From an uncultured Lachnospiraceae bacterium (GTDB taxonomy: Bacteria > Bacillota > Clostridia > Lachnospirales > Lachnospiraceae): a DNA stretch of 64,000 bases. Location: assembly GCA_900539175.1 (NCBI GenBank), contig UQAW01000014.1:3750-67749 (forward strand), given 5' to 3'. The position numbers and the translations under genes were made by a program. A model generated the notes under the pieces. The model ran no database searches. It was not told where the DNA came from and saw only the letters and a program-made list of their open reading frames with translations. Below, piece after piece: positions 54,312 through 62,162 of the stretch. Position 1 is the stretch's first letter; every line of letters begins with the position of its first letter.

Positions 54312-55043
54312 ATGTACGATACTTGTATTTTTGATTTGTATGGGACACTGGTTGATATTCATACAGAGGAAGAGAAGAATGAGTTATGGGAAAAGATGGG
54401 GATGTTCTACGGGTATTATGGGGCTTATTATCAGCCGGAGGAACTGAAAATCACCTTTCGGCAATTGATTGCTCAGCTGGAAGCAGGACAACGGGGGCTT
54501 CGGGAGGATGCGCACGAGGCACATCCGGAGATTCCGATTGAGCAGGTGTTTCTGAAACTTTTTGAAGAGAAGCAGATAACTGCAGATCTGACACTGGCTG
54601 TTCACGCCGGGCAGTTTTTCCGTGTAATGTCCACAGAATATATCAGACTTTATGATGGAACAGAAGAGATGTTAAAAGCATTGAAACAAAGCGGTAAAAA
54701 ATTGTATCTTCTTTCCAATGCACAGAGGATTTTTACGGAATACGAAATGAGAGCATTGCATATCTTTCACTATTTTGATGGTATCCTTATATCGTCAGAG
54801 CACGGATATAAAAAGCCGGATCTTCGGTTCTTTGAAAAGCTTCTGGATACTTACGGGATTTCCAGGAGTACGGCAATTATGGTAGGAAACGATGGGATTT
54901 GTGATATTAAGGGGGCAAAGGCAGCAGGACTTTCCACTTTGTATATTCGTTCCAATATTTCACCGGAAGAGGAACTGCCGCAGGCCGATTATCGGTTAGA
55001 ACGGATGGATATGGATCAGGTGAAGCAGATTTTATTGAACTGA
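54312..55043 (+). CDS. HAD-superfamily hydrolase (YjjG-like)
   Basis: The 243-residue protein has the HAD motifs IFDLYGTLVD (the first Asp is the nucleophile; the second position is Tyr rather than the usual Asp), LLSNAQ, the Lys in HGYKKPD and the acidic MVGNDGICDI. A helical cap lies between motifs I and II. It should be a phosphatase, perhaps for nucleotides or sugar phosphates. GAGGAG lies before the ATG. The RsmH-like gene follows after 14 bases, likely as one operon. Confidence 0.9.
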   Translation: MYDTCIFDLYGTLVDIHTEEEKNELWEKMGMFYGYYGAYYQPEELKITFRQLIAQLEAGQRGLREDAHEAHPEIPIEQVFLKLFEEKQITADLTLAVHAGQFFRVMSTEYIRLYDGTEEMLKALKQSGKKLYLLSNAQRIFTEYEMRALHIFHYFDGILISSEHGYKKPDLRFFEKLLDTYGISRSTAIMVGNDGICDIKGAKAAGLSTLYIRSNISPEEELPQADYRLERMDMDQVKQILLN

Positions 55044-55057
55044 CAGGGAGGCAGGTA

Positions 55058-56107
55058 ATGGAAAATCAAGGACAGAAACATACACGGCGTGTTCGTTACA
55101 AAGGGACACATCCAAGAAGCTATAAAGAAAAATATAAGGAACTGCAGCCGGAAAAATATGCAGATACGGTGGCGAAGGTAATCCGTAAAGGAAGTACGCC
55201 TGCTGGTATGCATCTTTCTATCTGTGTGAATGAGATACTGGAATTTTTGCAGATACAGCCTGGACAAAAGGGACTGGACGCAACGCTTGGGTATGGAGGC
55301 CACACAAAGGAGATGCTGAAATGTCTGGAGAATCAGGGGCATCTGTATGCTCTGGATGTGGACCCGATTGAATTGGTGAAGACAAAGGAGCGCCTGCAGC
55401 GTCTCGGATACGGTCCGGAGATTCTTACGATCCGGCAGATGAATTTTGCTGATATTGATCAAATAGCGGCAGAGGCAGGACCGTTTGATTTTGTGTTGGC
55501 GGATCTGGGCGTATCTTCTATGCAGATTGACAATCCGGACAGGGGTTTTTCTTATAAAACAGAAGGTCCTTTGGATTTGAGACTGAATCCGGAGAAGGGT
55601 ATAACGGCAGCAGAGCGTTTGAAAACAATTGGATTGGAGGAACTTCAGGGGATGTTGCTTGAGAATTCCGATGAACCCTATGCAGAAGAAATTGCAAAAG
55701 CAATTGTAGCAGAACGGAAGAAGGGACACGGAATCGAAACAACGAAAAGGCTGCGGGAAGTCATTGAATATGCGCTGCGGTTTATACCGGAGGCGGAGCA
55801 AAAAGAGGTGGTTAAGAAATCTTGTCAGAGAACATTTCAGGCGCTTCGGATCGATGTCAACAATGAATTCGAAGTATTGTATGCATTTTTGGAAAAACTG
55901 CCGAATGTGCTTGCAAAAGGAGGAAGAGTTGCAATATTGACGTTCCATTCCGGTGAAGATCGTCTTGTTAAGAAATCCCTGAAGCGATTCTGGAATGAAG
56001 GGGTGTACCGTGAGATTTCTACGGAAGTGATCAGACCTTCTGCTGAAGAATGTAACAAAAACAGCCGTGCGCGTTCCACGAAGATGCGGTGGGCAATTAA
56101 GGCATGA
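55058..56107 (+). CDS. rsmH: RsmH-type 16S rRNA (cytosine-N4)-methyltransferase, with N-terminal extension
   Basis: RsmH methylates N4 of C1402 in 16S rRNA. The 349-residue protein has the SAM site GLDATLGYGGHTKEML, ALDVDPIEL, the motif DLGVSSMQIDNPDRGFSYK and the terminal helix pattern SCQRTFQALRIDVNNEF and ILTFHSGEDRLVKK. Typical RsmH is ~310 residues and starts near the HLS/HxPV segment; here a basic stretch of ~45 residues precedes it, and AGMHLSICVNEIL replaces the usual FxHxPVLL motif. The gene is not in a mraZ-ftsL division cluster, so it may be a paralogue with another target. Confidence 0.82.
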   Translation: MENQGQKHTRRVRYKGTHPRSYKEKYKELQPEKYADTVAKVIRKGSTPAGMHLSICVNEILEFLQIQPGQKGLDATLGYGGHTKEMLKCLENQGHLYALDVDPIELVKTKERLQRLGYGPEILTIRQMNFADIDQIAAEAGPFDFVLADLGVSSMQIDNPDRGFSYKTEGPLDLRLNPEKGITAAERLKTIGLEELQGMLLENSDEPYAEEIAKAIVAERKKGHGIETTKRLREVIEYALRFIPEAEQKEVVKKSCQRTFQALRIDVNNEFEVLYAFLEKLPNVLAKGGRVAILTFHSGEDRLVKKSLKRFWNEGVYREISTEVIRPSAEECNKNSRARSTKMRWAIKA

Positions 56108-56165
56108 GGTCGTTAAGCATACAGCTATTGCGGCAGTAGGTCAATGCAGTATTATGGGGTATCTT

Positions 56166-56232
56166 ACGCAGTAGAGTTTATTCTTTCTTTCTCACTGGAA
56201 ACATGAGAAAATGAGAAAGTTCTGCGTTTTTT
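56166..56232 (+). terminator. terminator after the HAD-rsmH operon
   Basis: ACGCAG pairs with CTGCGT and CTTTCTCA with TGAGAAAG inside it, followed by TTTTTT at 56227-56232. Confidence 0.8.
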
Positions 56233-56372
56233 GATATAAAGTTCTATATATTTTGATATAAAAAAATTATGATTTATTATACAATAGAACAGGCACAGGG
56301 AGTTTGTGCAGAGAATAAACAGCTACGAAAATATAAAATCAATGCTGTAAAGAATGATGTGGGAGGAACATT

Positions 56373-56906
56373 ATGAAGAAAAAAACATTAAGATTATTGG
56401 TATGCACCGCTTTGACAGTTGTTGCACTGTCTTTTAATGCCTGCGGAGATGGAAAGGAGAGCAAGGATACTTCCGAAGACTCTACTTCTGTTTCTGAAAG
56501 CGTTGTAGACGATTCAAAGACGGATAGTACTTCAGAAAGTACGGATGATGACAGTAATTCTCTCGCTGGTCTTGGCAAGTATGACTCGGTTGCTGACTAT
56601 GTAAATTCTGATTTGATACAGAACCAGATTTCCAGTATCAAAGAGTCACTGGCTGAAAGCGGTATGGATATGGAAGTAACTGGTGAGGATAACAAACTGA
56701 TCTATACTTATACTTATAGTGAGCTTACACAGGTAGATGGTATGGCAGATGCACTGGCAAGCGGTCTGGATGCTCAAGCAGATACTTTCAAGTCTGTGGC
56801 AAAATCTCTGAAAGCAGCAGTTGATGAAGAGAATCCTGTTGTAGTTGTAAGATACATGGATGCAAACGGTGATGAGATTTATTCACAGGAGTTTGCAGCG
56901 GAATAA
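56373..56906 (+). CDS. small secreted lipoprotein (DUF4854-like)
   Basis: The 177-residue protein has a signal peptide with lipobox LSFNAC (Cys24), a Ser/Thr/Asp-rich spacer (~25-65), and a domain of ~110 residues opening GKYDSVADYVNSDLIQNQIS and ending VVVRYMDANGDEIYSQEF. The latter resembles small lipoproteins grouped as DUF4854; the role is unknown. GGGAGG lies 7 bases before the ATG. Upstream AT-rich bases (56230-56290) probably hold its promoter (TTGATA...TATAAA-like). It is a single gene. Confidence 0.78.
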   Translation: MKKKTLRLLVCTALTVVALSFNACGDGKESKDTSEDSTSVSESVVDDSKTDSTSESTDDDSNSLAGLGKYDSVADYVNSDLIQNQISSIKESLAESGMDMEVTGEDNKLIYTYTYSELTQVDGMADALASGLDAQADTFKSVAKSLKAAVDEENPVVVVRYMDANGDEIYSQEFAAE

Positions 56907-56931
56907 GTTTTTAGATGGGTTTCATTTTGGA

Positions 56932-57190
56932 GACGGACGCAGCAGGAACGAATCCGTGACAGGGAGGCAGGCTGTGCAGCTTCGAAGGTCTAAGAGGCAG
57001 GCGATACATTCTCCAGGGCACCGAGACAATTCAGCGAGAAATTCTGAGGAATTTCTCACTTCAATGTCTCTGAGAAAGCGGTTTTGATAACCGCTTCCTC
57101 TCCCTGGAGCCTGTATCGCCTGCCTCTAAGACCTTCTGAAACTGTACAGCAATGCCTCCCTGTCACGGATTCGTTCCTGCTGCTGTGTCG
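56932..57190. repeat. 259-bp imperfect palindrome
   Basis: Arms 56932-57018 and 57102-57190 are inverted copies over about 88 bases with only scattered differences; shared blocks include AGCAGGAACGAATCCGTGAC, AGGTCT and GAGGCAGGCGATACA. The centre has two further hairpins, GAGAAATTC/GAATTTCTC and AAGCGGTT/AACCGCTT. It has no coding frame with a ribosome site. It has the same build as the element at 19792 but an unrelated sequence. Confidence 0.85.
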
Positions 57191-57367
57191 TTTCGTAAAT
57201 TGTTTGATACGTCAACTTTCATAGAGGTTGTTCGTGAAGTGATTTCAGCAAGATATGTGTTTTCCTTTGCAGGGTGTATTGTATGAATGAACTCTGAGAT
57301 ATGATTTGGAATATAAAGGAAGCAAAAGCCTATAGAATCTATTATTCTCAAAGAAGATAATTCGTGA

Positions 57368-57570
57368 TATAATGAGTGCAAGCGAGGAAAGGCTGCTTGC
57401 AGACTTGAGGAGCGACGAATGTTGACTGTGATGAAATCACAGTATAATGAGTGCAAGCGAGGAAAGGCTGCTTGCAGACTTGAGGAGCGACGAATGTTGA
57501 CTGTGATGAAATCACAGTATAATGAGTGCAAGCGAGGAAAGGCTGCTTGCAGACTTGAGGAGCGGTGAAT
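57368..57570 (+). repeat. three tandem 75-bp repeats with TATAAT, hairpin and operator-like palindrome
   Basis: Copies begin at 57371, 57446 and 57521 (the third is cut after about 50 bases) and are identical where they overlap. Each has TATAAT at its left junction (57368, 57443, 57518) and a TGCAAGC/GCTTGCA hairpin (first: 57377-57401). The first two copies end with the perfect palindrome ACTGTGAT-GAA-ATCACAGT (57425-57443, 57500-57518) just before the next TATAAT. TTGACT lies 15 bases before the second and third TATAAT, a short promoter spacing. Together they look like repeated, regulated promoters reading into the NYN gene. Confidence 0.85.
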
Positions 57571-57603
57571 GGGATTGAAGGAATTGAAGCAGGAGGGGAA
57601 TGA

Positions 57604-58398
57604 GTGGATAATGAATTAAGATTTGCGGTTTTGATGGATGCGGACAATATTTCGGATAAGTATGTAAAAATTATTCTGGATGAGACTGCAAATAATGGGG
57701 TTATTACGTATAAGAGAATTTACGGGGACTGGACCAGCCCGAGGCTGGCGTCCTGGAAGAATGTGCTTTTGGATAATTCAATTATTCCGATGCAGCAGTA
57801 TAGTTATACGACAGGTAAGAATTCTACGGATTCAGCTATGATCATTGATGCCATGGATATCTTGTATTCCGGGACCGTGGATGGATTCTGTATTGTATCA
57901 TCGGACAGTGATTTTACCAGACTTGCGGCACGGCTGAGGGAGTCGGGGATGCAGGTGATCGGTATGGGTGAGAGTAAGACGCCGAAGCCGTTTATTTCAG
58001 CTTGTAATCAGTTTAAGTATCTGGATCTGCTGTATTCGAATCAGCAGGAGGAGGAAAAGGAGGAGACCAGAGAACGGCAGATTGAAATTAAGAGCACGGA
58101 GGTGGCTCCAGTTCGGCAGCAGGGGGCGGATTGGAAGGAAAAGGATCTTCGGCGGATTCGGAATACGGTCAATGCGATTATTAAAAAGTTTTCGGATGAG
58201 GACGGCTGGCTGTTCTGCGGGAAACTGGGAGATCAGTTATCAAAGCGTATGCCGGATTTTGATGTCAGAAATTATGGATTTTCAAAGTTGACTCCGTTTA
58301 TCAAATCACTGGGAGATTATGAGGTGGAGAAGATTTCAGATATCAATGGGCAGAAGCAGATCTATTTCCGGCTGAAATCGAAGAAACATAATAAGTAG
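57604..58398 (+). CDS. NYN-domain nuclease-like protein with C-terminal OST-HTH/LOTUS domain
   Basis: The 264-residue protein has an N-terminal NYN (PIN-like) domain (~1-145) with the acidic residues expected for metal-dependent RNA cleavage: FAVLMDADNIS, DSAMIIDAMDILYS and IVSSDSDFTRLA. A charged linker (~146-175) leads to a LOTUS domain (~178-262; DLRRIRNTVNAIIKKFSDED to KQIYFRLKSK), which in other proteins binds RNA. The start is GTG at 57604 behind AGGAGGGG. The combination is known across bacteria, but its substrate is not. The repeat array directly upstream suggests unusual control. Confidence 0.9.
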   Translation: MDNELRFAVLMDADNISDKYVKIILDETANNGVITYKRIYGDWTSPRLASWKNVLLDNSIIPMQQYSYTTGKNSTDSAMIIDAMDILYSGTVDGFCIVSSDSDFTRLAARLRESGMQVIGMGESKTPKPFISACNQFKYLDLLYSNQQEEEKEETRERQIEIKSTEVAPVRQQGADWKEKDLRRIRNTVNAIIKKFSDEDGWLFCGKLGDQLSKRMPDFDVRNYGFSKLTPFIKSLGDYEVEKISDINGQKQIYFRLKSKKHNK

Positions 58399-58452
58399 TT
58401 TTGTTGTGTTTATTGCAACGAAGGGATTGTTAGATAAGGAGTATAGGGAGTT

Positions 58453-58992
58453 ATGACAAGAGATGAAATAGAAGCATTTATTACGCAGTTTCCAATTTAT
58501 CAGTATGCGTTTGTGGATACGGAGCAACTGGAGTTTTCGGATAAAGTACGTGTGATCTGTAAGAAAGAATGTCCACGCTACGGAAGTACCTGGTCTTGTC
58601 CTCCGGCTGTGGGAACTGTAGAGAAGTGTAAGAATAAGTGTCTGGAATACGATCAGGCGTTGTTTTTCTCATCTGTGGCGGATGTGAAGGATTTTTCCAA
58701 CATGGAAGAGACACTGAAGACGAAAGAGGAGCACGAGAAGATGACGGGGATCATCGAACAGTATCTGAAGGATCAGTCGATGTTTGTCTATACCCTGTCT
58801 ACGGAATCCTGTTCCATCTGTGAGAAATGTACTTATCCGAAGGGAAGCTGCCGTCATCCGGATCGTATGCATCCCTGTATCGAAAGTCATGGAATTGTGG
58901 TACCGAATCTGATCGAACAGAATCTGATGGATTACTATCTGGGGGAACATCTTGTACTGTGGTTTTCATTGATTTTGTTCAAAGAGGCGTAA
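58453..58992 (+). CDS. DUF2284 metal-binding protein
   Basis: The 179-residue Cys-rich protein has CKKECPRYGSTWSCPPAVGT near residue 36 and CSICEKCTYPKGSCRHPDRM near 120, the pattern of the DUF2284 family thought to bind metal or an iron-sulfur centre. No enzyme activity is established. It starts 54 bases after the NYN gene behind AGGGAG. Confidence 0.85.
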   Translation: MTRDEIEAFITQFPIYQYAFVDTEQLEFSDKVRVICKKECPRYGSTWSCPPAVGTVEKCKNKCLEYDQALFFSSVADVKDFSNMEETLKTKEEHEKMTGIIEQYLKDQSMFVYTLSTESCSICEKCTYPKGSCRHPDRMHPCIESHGIVVPNLIEQNLMDYYLGEHLVLWFSLILFKEA

Positions 58993-59018
58993 GGAATTCT
59001 GAAAAGAAAGAGTCTTGC

Positions 59019-59047
59019 GCATAATCGGTAGTCCGGCCGCATATAGT
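59019..59047 (+). promoter_or_regulatory. candidate sigma-E promoter of yqfC-yqfD
   Basis: GCATAAT (59019-59025) and CATATAGT (59040-59047) are 14 bases apart. This fits the Bacillus sigma-E pattern (GHATANT, 13-15 bases, CATACANT) with one mismatch in the -10 box. yqfC and yqfD belong to the sigma-E regulon in Bacillus subtilis, which supports the call. Confidence 0.6.
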
Positions 59048-59072
59048 ATTCAAGAAAGCAAGGTAGGAGCCT

Positions 59073-59354
59073 GTGCCTTTGAAGAAGAAGAGTCATCCCA
59101 TCGGCTCTGCCTTGAGCCGGATACAGATTCCCGCCGATCTGGCTTATCAGGAATCGGTGATTACGTTCTGGGGAAAGCGGGAAGTCTGTGTTGAGAATTA
59201 CCGGCGTATCTGCGAGTATTGCAGCGGCCGGATCGTACTTTTATTGAAAAGCGGAAAATTGTGTATCAGCGGAACAAATCTGAACATTACCTATTACAGC
59301 AAAGAAGAGATGAAAATCTCCGGTCAGATACAACAGATAACCTTCGAACCATAA
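59073..59354 (+). CDS. yqfC: sporulation protein YqfC
   Basis: The 93-residue protein, expressed in the mother cell in Bacillus, has the family's beta-rich pattern IPADLAYQESVITFWGKREV then ENYRRICEYCSGRIVLL. The start is GTG at 59073 behind GGTAGGAG. yqfD starts 36 bases downstream, the usual pairing; together with the sigma-E-like promoter it supports the organism being a spore former. Confidence 0.9.
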   Translation: MPLKKKSHPIGSALSRIQIPADLAYQESVITFWGKREVCVENYRRICEYCSGRIVLLLKSGKLCISGTNLNITYYSKEEMKISGQIQQITFEP

Positions 59355-59390
59355 GGTTTGAAAGGATCAAGGAGTGCGAAAGGAGAACTT

Positions 59391-60629
59391 ATGAATCTTC
59401 TGATTCGGTATTGTAAGGGATATGTCCGTGTCCGTCTTATCGGCAATATGCCTGAGAGATTCCTGAATCTTTGTGCGGCAAATCAGATTTTTCTCTGGAA
59501 TCTGCTTTCTGATGAGGGAAGTTATCTGTTGTCCATGTCAATACAGGATTTTCGCAGACTCAAGCCACTTTGCCGGAAGAGCGGCTGTACACTTCATATT
59601 GTGGAAAAGCATGGAATGCCCTTCTTTTTTTATCAAAACAGAAAAAGGAAGGGATTTTTTATTGGGATTTTTTTGTTTGCAGGTCTTTTGTATCTGTTAT
59701 CCTGTTTTATCTGGAATATTCATGTGGATGGAAATCATGCCAACAGCACATATGCGATTCTGGCATTTCTGGAACAAAAAGGAGTCCACCATGGTATCTG
59801 GAAAAATAGAATTGTCTGTCAGGATATTTCTGCGGAAGTCCGGCAGGCATTTCCCAATATTACCTGGGTTTCCACAAAGATTCAGGGTACGCAGCTTATT
59901 GTGGAAGTGAAGGAGAATGTAGACGGGTATCAGGAGCAGGAAGAGGATTTGCAGGAGGAATCTGCCTGCGATCTGATTGCAGAAAAAGCAGGAACAGTGG
60001 TTCGGATCGTGACCCGAAGCGGAATTCCGAAGGTTTCCGAAGGAACAGTCTGCGAGCAGGGGGATGTGTTGGTGAGCGGTGAAATCCCGATTGTAGATGA
60101 CAGTGGGGAGACCATTCGTTACGAATATGTACATGCTGACAGTGATATTTATCTTATGACACGTTATTACTATTATAGGGAATTTGAGAGAAACTATGTA
60201 CACAGGGAATACGAAGAGGAAACAAGTGACGTTCCGTTTCTGGAAATTGGAGATTACAGGCTGAATCTGGATTTTTTCGGGGAAAAAAGTGAGAAGACCG
60301 TGTCGTATGAAGATCGTCACCAGTTGTTTCTGACGGAAAATTTTGCATTGCCTGTTTTTTATGGGACGATCAACAGACGCGCATATAAAGAGAAAGATCA
60401 GATTTACTCAGAAGAAGAATGCAGAGAGATTGCTAAGCAACAAATGGGGCAGTACGAGAAGGAACTGGAAAAAATAGGGGTTCAAATATCTGAAAATAAT
60501 GTTAAAATAGAGATAACGGATACGGCTTGTATTGCAAAGGGTGAGTTTCTGGTGATTGAGCAGGCTGCCAAGGAGGCGCCCTGTGAGATGACGGCACCCG
60601 GAAAGGATAACTTATCAGATGAACAATAG
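59391..60629 (+). CDS. yqfD: sporulation protein YqfD
   Basis: The 412-residue membrane protein has a cytoplasmic N-terminal domain (~1-85), one membrane helix (~90-110, GIFLFAGLLYLLSCFIWNIH) and an extracytoplasmic POTRA-like domain. It is a mother-cell protein related to the SpoIV-type stage IV proteins. The frame is open from 59358, but ATG 59391 behind AAAGGAG is the start. The end overlaps phoH by 11 bases. Confidence 0.93.
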   Translation: MNLLIRYCKGYVRVRLIGNMPERFLNLCAANQIFLWNLLSDEGSYLLSMSIQDFRRLKPLCRKSGCTLHIVEKHGMPFFFYQNRKRKGFFIGIFLFAGLLYLLSCFIWNIHVDGNHANSTYAILAFLEQKGVHHGIWKNRIVCQDISAEVRQAFPNITWVSTKIQGTQLIVEVKENVDGYQEQEEDLQEESACDLIAEKAGTVVRIVTRSGIPKVSEGTVCEQGDVLVSGEIPIVDDSGETIRYEYVHADSDIYLMTRYYYYREFERNYVHREYEEETSDVPFLEIGDYRLNLDFFGEKSEKTVSYEDRHQLFLTENFALPVFYGTINRRAYKEKDQIYSEEECREIAKQQMGQYEKELEKIGVQISENNVKIEITDTACIAKGEFLVIEQAAKEAPCEMTAPGKDNLSDEQ

Positions 60630-61644
60630 CATAATAGAAAGCCGGATGGATTTTCCGGCAGAGCATGAAAAGAATATTTTCGGACAATTTGATGAACACA
60701 GTAAATTATTGGAGCGGAATCTAAACGTCTCACTGATTTCCAGAGACGGGCAGTTAAAAATTATTGGACCGGAAGCCAATGTAAACAGGGCAAAAAAGTG
60801 TCTGCAGCAGTTGATGGCATTGTCTGTCCGGGGAAATGAAATTACGACCCAGAATGTTAATTATGTTCTGGCCTTGTCGATGGAAGCGCAGGAAGCATCC
60901 ATTGTGGAAATCGATGGGGACTGTATCTGCCATACGATGAGCGGACGTCCGGTGAAGCCGAAGACTTTGGGACAGAAGAAGTATGTGGATCAGATCCGGG
61001 AGAAGATGATCGTCTTCGGGGTAGGACCTGCCGGAACAGGAAAGACCTATCTTGCCATGGCTATGGCGATCACTGCGTTCCGTAATGATGAGGTGAGCAG
61101 AATTATCCTGACACGTCCTGCCATCGAGGCGGGAGAAAAGCTGGGTTTTTTGCCGGGAGATCTCCAGTCAAAGGTAGATCCTTATCTCCGGCCATTATAT
61201 GATGCGTTATATCAGATTATGGGAGCAGACAGTTTCCAGAAGAATATGGAAAAAGGTCTGATTGAAGTGGCTCCCCTTGCTTATATGCGCGGACGTACTT
61301 TGGATAACGCATTTATCATTCTGGATGAGGCCCAGAACACCACGCCTGCCCAGATGAAGATGTTTTTGACCAGAATCGGTTTTGGCTCCAAAGTAATCGT
61401 TACCGGAGATTCCTCTCAGAAAGATCTGCCGGCAGACGCAAAATCGGGGTTGGATGTTGCTATGCAGGTGCTGAAGAAGGTGGATGGTATTGCATTTTGT
61501 GAATTGACCAGTAAGGATGTGGTGCGCCATCCATTGGTACAGCAGATCGTACAGGCTTACGAGGTTTACGAGAAAAAGCATAAGCCGTCCACCGCAGAAA
61601 CGGGAGGGCAGCGAAACAACAGCAGAAGAGAAAGAAGAAGGTAA
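60619..61644 (+). CDS. phoH: PhoH-family ATPase
   Basis: PhoH proteins are ATPases linked to RNA metabolism, with helicase or nuclease activity in some members. The 341-residue protein has a KH-like N-terminal part (~30-90), Walker A GPAGTGKT at 136-143, FIILDEAQNTTPAQMKMFLT for Walker B and VTGDSSQKDLP. It is translationally coupled to yqfD and 5 bases from ybeY, the conserved gene order in Bacillota. Confidence 0.96.
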   Translation: MNNSIIESRMDFPAEHEKNIFGQFDEHSKLLERNLNVSLISRDGQLKIIGPEANVNRAKKCLQQLMALSVRGNEITTQNVNYVLALSMEAQEASIVEIDGDCICHTMSGRPVKPKTLGQKKYVDQIREKMIVFGVGPAGTGKTYLAMAMAITAFRNDEVSRIILTRPAIEAGEKLGFLPGDLQSKVDPYLRPLYDALYQIMGADSFQKNMEKGLIEVAPLAYMRGRTLDNAFIILDEAQNTTPAQMKMFLTRIGFGSKVIVTGDSSQKDLPADAKSGLDVAMQVLKKVDGIAFCELTSKDVVRHPLVQQIVQAYEVYEKKHKPSTAETGGQRNNSRRERRR

Positions 61645-61649
61645 AGGAT

Positions 61650-62159
61650 ATGACATTACAATTTGAAAATGAGCAGGAGTATCGTTTTCCATTTGATTGT
61701 GAGCAGATTGCAGATCTGGTCGTTAATCAGGTTCTGGATGCGGAAAATTGTCCTTATGAAGCAGAGGTTTCTCTGACATTGACAGATAATCAGGAGATTC
61801 ATCGGCTGAACCGGGAATTTCGGCAGATCGACAGACCTACCGATGTATTGTCCTTTCCGCTGGTAGATTTTCCGGAACCGGCAGATTATCAGGTTCTGGA
61901 AGAAGAAGGCTGGGAGGATTGTTTTAATCCGGAAACCGGAGAACTGATGTTGGGAGATATTGTGATTTCTGTGGAACGTGCCAGAGAACAGGCAGCGGAA
62001 TATGGGCACAGCCTGAAGCGGGAATATGCATTTTTAATTGCCCACAGTATGCTGCATCTTCTGGGATATGATCATATGGTTTTGGAGGAAGCAAAGGTCA
62101 TGGAGGAGAAACAGGAAACAGTGTTAAAGGCTCTTGATATCACCAGGGAAGGGGAATGA
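61650..62159 (+). CDS. ybeY: endoribonuclease YbeY (rRNA maturation)
   Basis: YbeY is a zinc-dependent RNase that matures 16S rRNA and assists ribosome quality control. The 169-residue protein has the zinc triad in AHSMLHLLGYDHM (HxxxHxxxxxH) and the upstream motif RPTDVLSFPL. Length is normal. AAAGGA precedes the ATG. In many Bacillota the cluster continues with dgkA and era; here a lipoprotein gene follows and then mobile-element debris. Confidence 0.95.
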   Translation: MTLQFENEQEYRFPFDCEQIADLVVNQVLDAENCPYEAEVSLTLTDNQEIHRLNREFRQIDRPTDVLSFPLVDFPEPADYQVLEEEGWEDCFNPETGELMLGDIVISVERAREQAAEYGHSLKREYAFLIAHSMLHLLGYDHMVLEEAKVMEEKQETVLKALDITREGE

Positions 62160-62162
62160 CAT

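Noticed and set aside
57368..57570. Tandem 75-bp repeats as a CRISPR array
   Set aside because: The units are directly joined with no unique spacers and no cas genes are present.
57163..57647. Minus-strand frames with repeated peptide over the 75-bp units
   Set aside because: The repeated peptide only reflects that 75 is divisible by three; there is no start signal.
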